NCBI GenBank assembly: GCA_934444895.1
Contig: CAKSDA010000032.1
Span: 1 to 15,122, forward strand
Length of the DNA stretch: 15,122 nucleotides
Source: an uncultured Eubacteriales bacterium
GTDB lineage: Bacteria; Bacillota; Clostridia; Oscillospirales; Acutalibacteraceae
Reading direction: 5' to 3'
In this document: positions 1-7,371 of the stretch, piece after piece
How the letters are laid out: every line of letters begins with the position of its first letter
How positions within the stretch are numbered: position 1 is the first letter of the stretch
The notes under the pieces: generated by a model
Databases searched by the model: none
What the model was told of the DNA's origin: nothing
The model's input: the letters and a program-made list of their open reading frames with translations, nothing else
Translations under genes and position numbers: made by a program

Positions 1-26
1 AAACCGTTAATAGCAACTTTAACCAT
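1..26 (-). CDS. gap: Glyceraldehyde-3-phosphate dehydrogenase, N-terminal fragment (cut by window edge)
   Basis: Only the first eight codons and two further bases are inside the window. They read M-V-K-V-A-I-N-G on the minus strand. The next codon begins TT, which would fit the Phe of the usual opening MVKVAINGFGRIGR of bacterial GAPDH, the start of the NAD-binding Rossmann fold. The enzyme is cytoplasmic and oxidises glyceraldehyde-3-phosphate to 1,3-bisphosphoglycerate in glycolysis. An AGGAGG ribosome binding site lies eight bases before the ATG, and a good promoter lies just upstream. The identification rests on a very short but characteristic N-terminus; the rest of the gene lies outside the window. 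Confidence 0.8.
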
Positions 27-34
27 ATTTTTTA

Positions 35-85
35 CCTCCTAAAATTATATAAACCTATTTTAACCTTTTTTATCACTTTTTTCAA
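35..85 (-). promoter_or_regulatory. Promoter and ribosome binding site of gap
   Basis: Read on the minus strand, TTGAAA (85-80) and TAAAAT (62-57) are separated by exactly 17 bases, matching a housekeeping sigma-factor promoter with one mismatch per hexamer. A perfect AGGAGG (40-35) follows, eight bases before the gap ATG. Transcription should start near 50, leaving a short leader with no room for a riboswitch. Confidence 0.7.
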
Positions 86-144
86 GGACTTTGTTTAAAT
101 TTTAACTAACTTTTTAAAAAAATTTACGCTTTGCTAATACAATG

Positions 145-159
145 CATTAAAATTTAATG
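145..159. promoter_or_regulatory. Small perfect dyad in the gap upstream region
   Basis: CATTAAA and TTTAATG form a perfect 7-bp inverted repeat around one central base, about 60 bp upstream of the gap -35 hexamer. With a one-base centre it is not a useful RNA hairpin, so it would be a DNA-binding site if it is anything. The composition is almost all A and T, so chance is a serious alternative. I see no gene in the rest of 86-305, and no GC-rich terminator after the gene ending at 306. Confidence 0.25.
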
Positions 160-305
160 TTTTAACTCCTTAGAATTTTGATTGTCGAATGTCGTGCAAT
201 TTTGTAAGATGCCTTTACATTTAGGATTTGCATTAAAAAACGAGTCCAAACATATTCAAACTATTGACAATGAGCCTGCTTTTAAAAAATAAAAACATAT
301 AAAAA

Positions 306-1898
306 TTACAAATAAAAATTTTGAATAATACTTTCGGCGCATCTTATTCCGTCAACAGCACTGGATGTAATTCCTCCGGCATATCCGGAACCTTCTCCGC
401 AGGGATATATACCTTTTGTATTTGAACAAAAATTCTCATCTCTTTCAATTCGTATAGGGCAGGAACTGCGTGTTTCGGGCGCTGTCATAACAGCATCGTT
501 ATCCGAAAAGCCTTTAATTTTTCGGTCAAAAATTTCAAGCGCCGAAGCAATGGATTCCATAATATAAGAGGGAAATATCTTATAAAGTTCGCATTCGGTA
601 TACGACGGTAAAACCGTTGGCTTGACAGTTCTTATTTTGTTGTCTGTCCTTTTAAGAAGACTGCCTACACACTGCACCGGAACCCCTTCGCCGTTTGTAA
701 GGTCAAATGCGTTTTTTTCTATCTTTTCCTGAAGTTCAATTCCTCCGAACGGTGAAGAACCATCACCAAAATCTTTAGTATCCACACCGACCAGTATTGC
801 TGAATTTGCATTTGTCAAATCACGCTTTTTGTAGCTCATTCCGTTTGTAACAAAGGTGTTGTGTTCGCTTGCAGAATTTACTACCACACCTCCCGGACAC
901 ATGCAAAATGAATAAACTCCTCTGCCGTTTTTTAGGTGGGTTGCAAGCTTGTAATCGCACGGAGGAAGACTCTTTAAATAATTATCGCCGTATTGAGAAA
1001 TGTTAATACTTTCCTGCAGATGCTCAATACGAACCCCCAGAGAAAAAGGTTTCGGTATGATTTTTATACCACAGGAATGGAGCCTTTTAAAGGTATTTCT
1101 TGAAGAATTTCCAAGTGCCAAAATAAGATTTTCGCATTCCATATTAAAAATTCCGTTACTGTTTTTAAGTTCGGCGCCGATTATTTTCCCGCCTTTAATT
1201 ATCGGTATTATAAATTCTGTGCCAAATAAATATCGTCCGCCGAGCGACTCTATTTCATTTCTCATATTAACAATAACACGCCTTAAAACATCGGTTCCCA
1301 CATGCGGCTTTGCGTTTATAAGGATGTCCCTGTCGGCTCCGAATTTCACAAATGTTTCAAGAACCGTGCGGCAGCGAATGTCTTTTATGCCGGTGTTAAG
1401 TTTTCCGTCGGAAAATGTGCCGGCGCCGCCTTCGCCGAACTGTACATTGGATTTTTCGTTAAGAGGCTCGCCGTTCCAATAATTTTTTATCGATACACAG
1501 CGATTTTCAACTTTTTCACCCATTTCAACAATTACCGGAGGAATTCCTGCATAGCATAGGGTTAGAGCCGCAAAAATGCCTGCGGGGCCGCTTCCCACTA
1601 TAATCGGACTGATTTTAGGAAACTTTACGGCTTTTTTCCAGTGGTAAGGTTCAGCGTTATGTATGCTGAAACAGCTGTGTTTTTTTATTATATTCTTTTC
1701 GTCTTGCTCAGTACCGAAAGAAAAAGCGACGGTATAGCAAATTGTGGGATTGTTTTTATGGCGAACATCTATAGATCGCCTTAAAATTTGTATATTTTTA
1801 ATCTTTTGGGGATTTAATCGGTATTTGCCGGAAATTATACTTTTAAAATCAGGATCTGTAATTTTGGCGCTTAGGGTTAAATTTTGTAATTTAATCAT
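306..1898 (-). CDS. FAD-dependent dehydrogenase, COG2509 family
   Basis: A 530-residue cytoplasmic flavoprotein. Residues 1-90 form a leader domain typical of the family. The dinucleotide-binding glycine motif V-G-S-G-P-A-G is at 101-107 and is followed by the usual acidic residue in VIVEMG. A family-typical GEGSGYAGG segment near residues 502-510 closes the FAD site. The family (COG2509) is widespread in Clostridia and Bacteroidetes, and its substrate has not been settled. The gene is the last of a minus-strand operon: its ATG overlaps the TGA of the upstream flavoprotein gene as ATGA (1895-1898), which implies translational coupling. No transmembrane segment or signal peptide is visible. 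The family call is firm; the reaction is unknown. Confidence 0.85.
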   Translation of the reverse strand: MIKLQNLTLSAKITDPDFKSIISGKYRLNPQKIKNIQILRRSIDVRHKNNPTICYTVAFSFGTEQDEKNIIKKHSCFSIHNAEPYHWKKAVKFPKISPIIVGSGPAGIFAALTLCYAGIPPVIVEMGEKVENRCVSIKNYWNGEPLNEKSNVQFGEGGAGTFSDGKLNTGIKDIRCRTVLETFVKFGADRDILINAKPHVGTDVLRRVIVNMRNEIESLGGRYLFGTEFIIPIIKGGKIIGAELKNSNGIFNMECENLILALGNSSRNTFKRLHSCGIKIIPKPFSLGVRIEHLQESINISQYGDNYLKSLPPCDYKLATHLKNGRGVYSFCMCPGGVVVNSASEHNTFVTNGMSYKKRDLTNANSAILVGVDTKDFGDGSSPFGGIELQEKIEKNAFDLTNGEGVPVQCVGSLLKRTDNKIRTVKPTVLPSYTECELYKIFPSYIMESIASALEIFDRKIKGFSDNDAVMTAPETRSSCPIRIERDENFCSNTKGIYPCGEGSGYAGGITSSAVDGIRCAESIIQNFYL

Positions 1899-3127
1899 TT
1901 GTTTTCTCCGAGGTATTTACATATTCCTTTTGAGCATACATATGCGCTGCTCCATGCCCACTGCAAATTATATCCGCCGCAATCGCCGCAAACATCAAGT
2001 ATTTCGCCTATTGCAAATAATCCGCCGACTTTTTTTGACATCATGGTATCTTCGTAAAATTCATTTATATAAGCACCGCCGAATGTGCTTTGGGCATTTG
2101 CAAATCCGGTATTTCCAGTAACCCTGAACGCAAGATGTTTTATGGTTTTTGTGATCTCTGAAATATTATGGGGGCCTAAACAAGAGGGGAAATCATTAAG
2201 TGATATTTTGCAGTATTTTAATATTATTTGCCCCAAACGCTTATGAATAAGGCCGGCAAAAAATTCGCTCATGGGTTTGTTTTTAAAAACTTCAATTCGC
2301 TTTTTTATGAGGTCCGAAATTTCGTTTTCGGAAAATTCCGGCATTATATCAAGAACAATTTCACAGTCGCAATTGCAGTAGCCTGAAAGTTGTAAAACAG
2401 GTGGACCGGAAAGCCCGTAATCACAAAACAGCACTTCTCCGCTGTCTTTTGCAACCACAGAACCGTTTTTTAAAACCGAAACAGCAGCATTTACCTTTAC
2501 ACCTTTAAGCTGGCGAGTCAGAGTGTTTTCGGTTTTTATTTGCACAATGGCCGGAGACAGTTTTGTTATTTGGTGCCCCAGTTTTTCAATAAGTTTAAAA
2601 CCTGAGTTATCACAACCGAGTTTATTACCTCCGGCAAGGCCGCCGCAGGCAAAAACAACAGTTTTTGCCTTAATGTTTAAATTATCGCCTGATAAAATGA
2701 ATCCTCCGGTTTTTTTTAAAGACTTCACTGATTTTACAGATTGGGAGAGCATGAATTCGGTTCCGCTTTCTTCGGCTGCGAATCTGAGAGCGTCTACAAC
2801 CGAGGCGGCTTGAAGTGAGTAGGGAAAACATTTGTTGCCCTCTGACCTGAACTCAACCCCTATTGAAGAAAAAAACTCTTTTGTTTTTTCAAAATTAAAC
2901 TGATTGATAACCGACATTGCGTTAAAATCCGAATGGGAGTGGTAATTATCCCTGCAGATTGAAATGTTTGATATATTGCAGCGACCGTTTCCGGTTACGC
3001 TTATTTTTTTGCCAACGCGGTCAAGCCTTTCAATTAAAACAACCGAAAGTTCCGGATTATTTCTTTTTATCATAACAGAGAGGGCAAGGCCTGCGGCTCC
3101 TGCGCCGACAATGGCAACACTGTACAT
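1895..3127 (-). CDS. HI0933/BaiN-type NAD(P)/FAD-dependent flavoprotein (YhiN family, COG2081)
   Basis: A 410-residue flavoprotein. The FAD-binding glycine motif G-A-G-A-A-G is at residues 8-13, an acidic residue ends the second strand (LIERLDRVGKK), and the signature T-G-N-G-R-C-N is at 45-51. The C-terminus carries the family hallmark GE-LDVCGDCGGYNLQWAWSSAY. Relatives are annotated as aminoacetone oxidases, and one, BaiN of bile-acid-converting clostridia, as a steroid-ring flavin reductase. Those functions cannot be transferred here from sequence alone. The gene starts 13 bases after the CDF transporter stop, with an AGGTG ribosome binding site in the gap, and overlaps the next flavoprotein by four bases. 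It is therefore the middle gene of a three-gene operon. Cysteines cluster near the C-terminal flavin site (VCGDCGG). Confidence 0.88.
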   Translation of the reverse strand: MYSVAIVGAGAAGLALSVMIKRNNPELSVVLIERLDRVGKKISVTGNGRCNISNISICRDNYHSHSDFNAMSVINQFNFEKTKEFFSSIGVEFRSEGNKCFPYSLQAASVVDALRFAAEESGTEFMLSQSVKSVKSLKKTGGFILSGDNLNIKAKTVVFACGGLAGGNKLGCDNSGFKLIEKLGHQITKLSPAIVQIKTENTLTRQLKGVKVNAAVSVLKNGSVVAKDSGEVLFCDYGLSGPPVLQLSGYCNCDCEIVLDIMPEFSENEISDLIKKRIEVFKNKPMSEFFAGLIHKRLGQIILKYCKISLNDFPSCLGPHNISEITKTIKHLAFRVTGNTGFANAQSTFGGAYINEFYEDTMMSKKVGGLFAIGEILDVCGDCGGYNLQWAWSSAYVCSKGICKYLGENK

Positions 3128-3140
3128 AACATCACCTGTT

Positions 3141-4313
3141 TTAAAAATCTATGTCTATATTAACTATAGCCTCGTATTTTTTATCAATTTCTTTGCATTT
3201 TTCGTAAATGGTATTTTTAAATTCTTTTTCTGATTGTTTTTTTATTATATCATAGGGTACCTTTACATCAAATAATAAACTTGTTTTTTGCGGCTTTTCA
3301 ATAACCCTGAAATCGTGTATTGATATTCTTGAATCGATCTTTTGAATTTCGGCAGTGACGGCGACTTTTATGATGTTGATGCGTTTGTCGTCGTATACAA
3401 CAGGATCCATGTGAATTATGGCCTCCATACCCAAACTTTCATATATTTGCCGTTCACAACTGTCTATTTTTTCGTGACAGCTCAAAATGTCTGTATCATA
3501 CGGAACTTCAACATGAAAAGACACGAATATGCGTCCGGGCCCGTAGTTGTGAAAGATCAGATCGTGCATGCCCATAAATTCGGAATATTCCAAAACAATT
3601 TTTTTCACCGAATTTATTTGCTCTTCGCTTGCCGGCATACCCAAAAGAGGGTTGAGCGCTTCTTTTAATGTTTTTATGCCTGAGTATAATATAAATCCGG
3701 CAACGATTATTCCTATATAGGCGTCGATATTTATTTTAAAGACAAAGAAAACTAGAATAGATATCAGTACCGCAGAGGTGGAAAAAGCGTCGTTTATACT
3801 GTCTCTTGCCGTTGCGGTAAGAGCGGCTGAATTTATATATGCGCCGACCTTTTGATTGTACAGGTACATACAGAATTTTATTATTATTGAGATTACAAGT
3901 ACTGCTATTGTCGCGATTTTTACATCAAGAGGCTCCGGATGCAATACCTTTAATACAGAGGTTTTGAAAAGTTCAATCCCCATAAACAAAATAAGAAAAG
4001 CAACTATCATTGCAGAGGTGTATTCAAGTCTTCCGTGACCGTATGGATGTTCCTTATCCGCAGGTTTTTCCGATAGTTTGTATCCTATTATGGTTACGGC
4101 GGAAGAACCTATATCCGACATATTGTTAAATGCGTCTGCAAGTATAGAAACGCTGCCGGAGAGAAACCCTATAATGAGTTTTAAAATAAAAAGAAAAATA
4201 TTGCATAGTATGCCTGCAATTCCTGAAAAGGTTATTATTTTTTTCCTTGTTTCGCTTGAGTTTGCACCCCCTGAAGTATTTTTAAAAAGTTTGTTTATTA
4301 AGAAATCAGCCAT
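3141..4313 (-). CDS. Cation diffusion facilitator exporter with doubled cytoplasmic domain, probably Mn2+/divalent metal
   Basis: A 390-residue membrane protein of the CDF family, which exports divalent metals in exchange for protons. Hydrophobic helices cover roughly residues 26-220. The transport site is N63-x3-D67 in the helix reading LADAFNNMSD and D171-x3-D175 in RDSINDAF. An N-D/D-D set resembles the manganese exporter MntE, whereas zinc exporters usually carry H-D/H-D. Manganese is therefore an inference, not a certainty. The HPYGHGRLEY loop (89-98) is classic for the family. Usual length is about 300 residues; here the cytoplasmic part contains two similar alpha/beta units, near 229-305 and 308-390, each with a HD-VPYD pattern. 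The ATG has GGAGG eight bases upstream (4326-4322). It is the first gene of the operon with the two flavoproteins. Confidence 0.87.
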   Translation of the reverse strand: MADFLINKLFKNTSGGANSSETRKKIITFSGIAGILCNIFLFILKLIIGFLSGSVSILADAFNNMSDIGSSAVTIIGYKLSEKPADKEHPYGHGRLEYTSAMIVAFLILFMGIELFKTSVLKVLHPEPLDVKIATIAVLVISIIIKFCMYLYNQKVGAYINSAALTATARDSINDAFSTSAVLISILVFFVFKINIDAYIGIIVAGFILYSGIKTLKEALNPLLGMPASEEQINSVKKIVLEYSEFMGMHDLIFHNYGPGRIFVSFHVEVPYDTDILSCHEKIDSCERQIYESLGMEAIIHMDPVVYDDKRINIIKVAVTAEIQKIDSRISIHDFRVIEKPQKTSLLFDVKVPYDIIKKQSEKEFKNTIYEKCKEIDKKYEAIVNIDIDF

Positions 4314-4337
4314 TTGAAAGACCTCCTAATATCATAG

Positions 4338-4490
4338 TTGCACTGAAATTTGCACTGAAAATATCCGAAATAAAAGTATTTAAAACATTTTCACTTAAAA
4401 TACCCTCAATAAAAATATTCTAAACGAAAGTATTTAAAATATCTGCACTTAAAATATTCGCAACATAAATATCCTAAACGAAAAATATTC
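4338..4490. repeat. Degenerate AT-rich repeat tract between ddl and the CDF gene
   Basis: The tract holds two adjacent copies of TTGCACTGAAA (4338-4348 and 4350-4360, 12-bp period). Decayed copies of the motif CACTTAAAATA follow at 4392 and, with a leading G, at 4445. Between them a core close to AAAATATYCNNAA recurs at about 15-bp intervals, for example near 4360, 4413, 4451 and 4468. Unit lengths are irregular and copies diverge, so it is neither CRISPR nor a clean minisatellite. It overlaps the region that must hold the promoter of the CDF operon. A possible -10, TATGAT (4336-4331, minus strand), sits next to the first repeat, without a good -35 hexamer. Confidence 0.5.
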
Positions 4491-4546
4491 GTACCGGAAT
4501 ATAAATATACCGGTACTAAAATGCTCCGCAGAATAGTTTGCGGAGC
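4491..4546 (-). terminator. Paired hairpins downstream of ddl, probable terminator
   Basis: After the ddl stop, minus-strand reading meets an 8-bp perfect stem, GCTCCGCA/TGCGGAGC, at 4523-4546 with an 8-base loop, followed by ATTTTAG. A second 7-bp stem, GTACCGG/CCGGTAC, lies at 4491-4516 and is followed by GAATATTTTT. Neither uridine tract is long, so termination may be partial or need both hairpins. The position at the end of the hydrolase-murF-ddl operon fits. Confidence 0.6.
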
Positions 4547-4560
4547 TAAAAAATAAAGCT

Positions 4561-5760
4561 TTAGAATTTAGAACCTTTGCTTCCTTTTGAACCAAGACTG
4601 TTGCAGGAAGAAAGAATATTGGTTTCAATATCAAATTTGAGATTTTCGCGCTGACGCTCACGCTTAAAAGCAAGAGAAATCAGTTCGTCGAGGAGTTCGG
4701 TGTATTTCATGCCGCTTGCTTCCCACAAATAAAAGGCGAGCGATCCCGGTATTGTGTTAATTTCGTTAACAAAAACTTCTTTGCTTTTGTTGTCCATTAA
4801 GAAATCTATTCTTGCTACTCCGTGGCCGCCGATCGCTTTAAATGTACGGCTGGCATATTCGCGAATCGTTTCGGACATGTCACTTGGAATCTCTGCGGGA
4901 AGAATACGGCTTAAAGAGGCCATTCCTTTTGATTTTGAATCATCGATGTATTTATTTTCATATGAAAGAATTTCATCGGTCATAATGGGTTCTTCGCAAA
5001 CCGATGTTTTACATTCTATTCCGTCGCCGAGGACCGAACAGTTAATTTCGCGAAGATTTGAAACTGCATGCTCAATAAGTATTGTGTCTGAAAAAGCGAA
5101 AGCTTTTTCTATGGCGTTTTTCAGGTCCGGAAGCTCAAGAACCTTTGAAATGCCGACGCTGGAACCAAGATTTACCGGTTTTACTATTACCGGGAATCCT
5201 ATGTTTTCTTCAACTTTTGTGAGTATGTTTGATGTGTATTCAACAAATTCGCGATAGGTAAAGCGTATGCAGTCAAGAACCGGAATACCGCAGGATTTCA
5301 AAACGGTTTTGAAAACATATTTATCCATTCCTATTGATGAAGCGGTAACATCGCAGCCTGCGTAGGGAAGTTTAAGGGTCTCAAAATACCCTTGCAGCGT
5401 TCCGTCTTCGCAGTTTGTTCCGTGCACTACGGGAAGTGCAACATCCAGCTTTAACGGTTTTTTACCTGAAAAAGGATTCTTTTTACAGGACTTCATATAT
5501 ACACTGTTGTCTGAATGATAGAAAACAACCGAAGTGGATTTTTTTATAAGCTCCGGAATGTATTTAAAATTTTCAATATCATACATAATATCGGAAGTGT
5601 AAATTTTACCGTCCTTAGCAAGATAAACCGGAATTACATTGTATTTTTCTCTGTTTAAGTGTTTCATTGCCTGAACGGCAGAAATTATTGAAACTTCGTG
5701 TTCAACGGAATCACCGCCGAAAAATACCGCAACATTTATCAGACCATTGTCTTTTAGCAT
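4561..5760 (-). CDS. ddl: D-alanine--D-alanine ligase (ATP-grasp family)
   Basis: A 399-residue cytoplasmic ATP-grasp enzyme that should join two D-alanines for peptidoglycan. Visible motifs are FGGDSVEHEVSIISA (14-28, first D-Ala site), HGTNCEDGTLQGYFE (113-127), the ATP-grasp stretch VKPVNLGSSVGISK (193-206), the omega-loop-like SYENKYID (266-273) and the metal/ligand motif NEINTIPGS (332-340). Length is slightly above the 300-370 usual for Ddl. The residue before the invariant EDG is Cys117 where Gly is common, and the omega loop reads SYENKY rather than DYEAKY; both suggest a divergent clostridial branch. The tail ends in three GSK units. It follows murF by 15 bases with an AAAGGTG ribosome binding site, so product and consumer of the dipeptide are co-transcribed. 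D-Ala-D-Ser or D-Lac specificity is unlikely but not excluded. Confidence 0.9.
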   Translation of the reverse strand: MLKDNGLINVAVFFGGDSVEHEVSIISAVQAMKHLNREKYNVIPVYLAKDGKIYTSDIMYDIENFKYIPELIKKSTSVVFYHSDNSVYMKSCKKNPFSGKKPLKLDVALPVVHGTNCEDGTLQGYFETLKLPYAGCDVTASSIGMDKYVFKTVLKSCGIPVLDCIRFTYREFVEYTSNILTKVEENIGFPVIVKPVNLGSSVGISKVLELPDLKNAIEKAFAFSDTILIEHAVSNLREINCSVLGDGIECKTSVCEEPIMTDEILSYENKYIDDSKSKGMASLSRILPAEIPSDMSETIREYASRTFKAIGGHGVARIDFLMDNKSKEVFVNEINTIPGSLAFYLWEASGMKYTELLDELISLAFKRERQRENLKFDIETNILSSCNSLGSKGSKGSKF

Positions 5761-5775
5761 ATTTTAATCACCTTT

Positions 5776-7356
5776 CTATCCTGCGTAATTGTCCGGCAGG
5801 TCATTTTCAAATAAAACAACTGTATTTTTATCTGTAATTTCGTGTAGCTTTTCCATGGCGGCTTTAAATGATTCCGCAATATATAGCTTATTTTCATTAT
5901 AGCCTTTATCCTTTAAAGCGTTCTGCATAGGAACGGCTCTGTTTTTGCCTACAAGAATAATAAAATCGCATTGTTTTGAGGCAGCGGCTCCGAGATTGTA
6001 GTTGCAATCATATTCTCTGTCGCCGAGTTCAACAAGTCCCGGCGTTACAATAACTTTTTTCATATCTTTAAAAGAGCCCAAAACATTTACCGCTTCAATG
6101 CAGCCTTCAGGATTCGAGTTATAAGCGTCGTCAATTAAAACGGCACCGTTTATAAACGGCTTGAGTTCAAGGCGGTGAGGAGGAGCTTTAAGTGTGTTAA
6201 CAGCATAGCGTATTTCGCGTTCGTTTACTCCGAGATCAAGCGCCAGCGCAACTGCACCTAAAATATTTGTTATGCTGTGTTTGCCCAAAAGTTTACTGGA
6301 GACCGGAAAAGAATGGTCTTTATACTCAATAGTAAAGTTGGTTCCGTCAAGATCTATATTTATATTTTTTGCAACGCAATCTGCCGAACTTCCGGTTCCG
6401 AAAGAAATAATGTGATTTTTGTATTCAGCAGATTTAATGTGATCTCTTATCGGAGAACTGTCAAAATTAACATAGATGTTTCCGTTGCTTTTAAGACAAT
6501 GATCGGCAAGTTCAAATTTCGTTTTTGCAACCGTTTCAACGGTTTTAAAGGTTTCCAAATGTTGAGAGCCCACCGCAGTGATTATACCTGTTTTGGGATT
6601 GCAAATATCGCACAGCTCTTTAATATCTCCGGGGTTTTTGGCGCCCATCTCAGCAATAAATATCTCGGTGCTGGGCTTTAAATGTTCCCTTATGGTTCTT
6701 ACAATACCCATAGGGGTGTTAAAGCTTTCCGGGGTTGCTACGACATTGTATTTTTCTTTTAAAATTCTCTTTAAAATGAATTTTACGCTTGTTTTGCCGT
6801 AACTGCCGGTAATTCCTATAACCGAAAGGTTTTGATTTCGGTTTAATATTGCTTTTGCATCGTTAATGTAATACTTTTTAACGGAATTTTCAATAGGTTT
6901 ATTTATAAAATCCGAAAGCAGAAGCAAAATTTGCGGAAAATGCACAAGGACAATAATTAAAAATGCAGAAATAAAATAGAGTTTTTTAAAAAATAAATAC
7001 AAAAGGCAAAGAACCAAAAAAAGCAAAGAAGCAGTAATTATAAGGCGTATAACCCTGTTTGTGTAAACAAGTTTTTTTATAGATTGCTTTTGCAGCTTTA
7101 TATGCCTAATAACAGAAGCGAGAAGTTCAATTAGAGCAAATATTATAATATATTTAGATCCGATAATCGCAAGCGTAAGCGTTATTATAAAAAACAAAGT
7201 GGTGAAAAAGAAATAAATGTCCGTATTTGATTTTAACCAACCTAAATACCTTGAAGGATAGTAAGAATTTTGCTGGTACATTTGTATTTCACGCTGAAGC
7301 AAAAATATTCCGCTTATGCTAAATATAAAAAGTGATATCAGTAAAATAGTATTCAA
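5776..7356 (-). CDS. murF: MurF-type Mur ligase with N-terminal membrane domain
   Basis: The enzyme should add D-Ala-D-Ala to UDP-MurNAc-tripeptide using ATP. From the TTG at 7356 it has 526 residues. Residues 1-155 hold about five hydrophobic helices, with the motif YQQNSYYPSRYLGWL between the first and second. This replaces the soluble UDP-substrate domain of classical MurF. The ligase core follows: P-loop GITGSYGKTS (181-190), EMGAKNPGDIKEL, the LGKHSITNILGA segment, APPHRLE, DDAYNSNPEG, and the end FENDLPDNYAG. The open frame extends to a TTG at 7407, but the internal TTG has GGAGG seven bases upstream (7368-7364), so I place the start there. The product of the next gene, Ddl, supplies the dipeptide substrate. 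A MurT-like or other Mur-ligase role is a less likely alternative. Confidence 0.88.
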   Translation of the reverse strand: MNTILLISLFIFSISGIFLLQREIQMYQQNSYYPSRYLGWLKSNTDIYFFFTTLFFIITLTLAIIGSKYIIIFALIELLASVIRHIKLQKQSIKKLVYTNRVIRLIITASLLFLVLCLLYLFFKKLYFISAFLIIVLVHFPQILLLLSDFINKPIENSVKKYYINDAKAILNRNQNLSVIGITGSYGKTSVKFILKRILKEKYNVVATPESFNTPMGIVRTIREHLKPSTEIFIAEMGAKNPGDIKELCDICNPKTGIITAVGSQHLETFKTVETVAKTKFELADHCLKSNGNIYVNFDSSPIRDHIKSAEYKNHIISFGTGSSADCVAKNINIDLDGTNFTIEYKDHSFPVSSKLLGKHSITNILGAVALALDLGVNEREIRYAVNTLKAPPHRLELKPFINGAVLIDDAYNSNPEGCIEAVNVLGSFKDMKKVIVTPGLVELGDREYDCNYNLGAAASKQCDFIILVGKNRAVPMQNALKDKGYNENKLYIAESFKAAMEKLHEITDKNTVVLFENDLPDNYAG

Positions 7357-7371
7357 AATATAGCCTCCGTT

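Noticed and set aside
1000..1482. 160-codon plus-strand open frame
   Set aside because: It lies wholly antisense to the COG2509 flavoprotein gene, and its translation has no recognisable domain. It is an opposite-strand shadow.
4338..4490. Possible CRISPR array
   Set aside because: Repeat units differ in length and sequence, spacers are not uniform, and no cas gene is nearby.
4449..4673. 74-codon minus-strand open frame reading into the repeat tract
   Set aside because: It overlaps the ddl 3' end out of frame and consists mostly of repeat-derived Phe/Ile/Tyr residues. No ribosome binding site.
4754..5257. 167-codon plus-strand open frame
   Set aside because: It is antisense to ddl, which has clear ATP-grasp motifs in its own frame.
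6277..6681. 134-codon plus-strand open frame
   Set aside because: It is antisense to the ligase core of murF, with no ribosome binding site or family resemblance.
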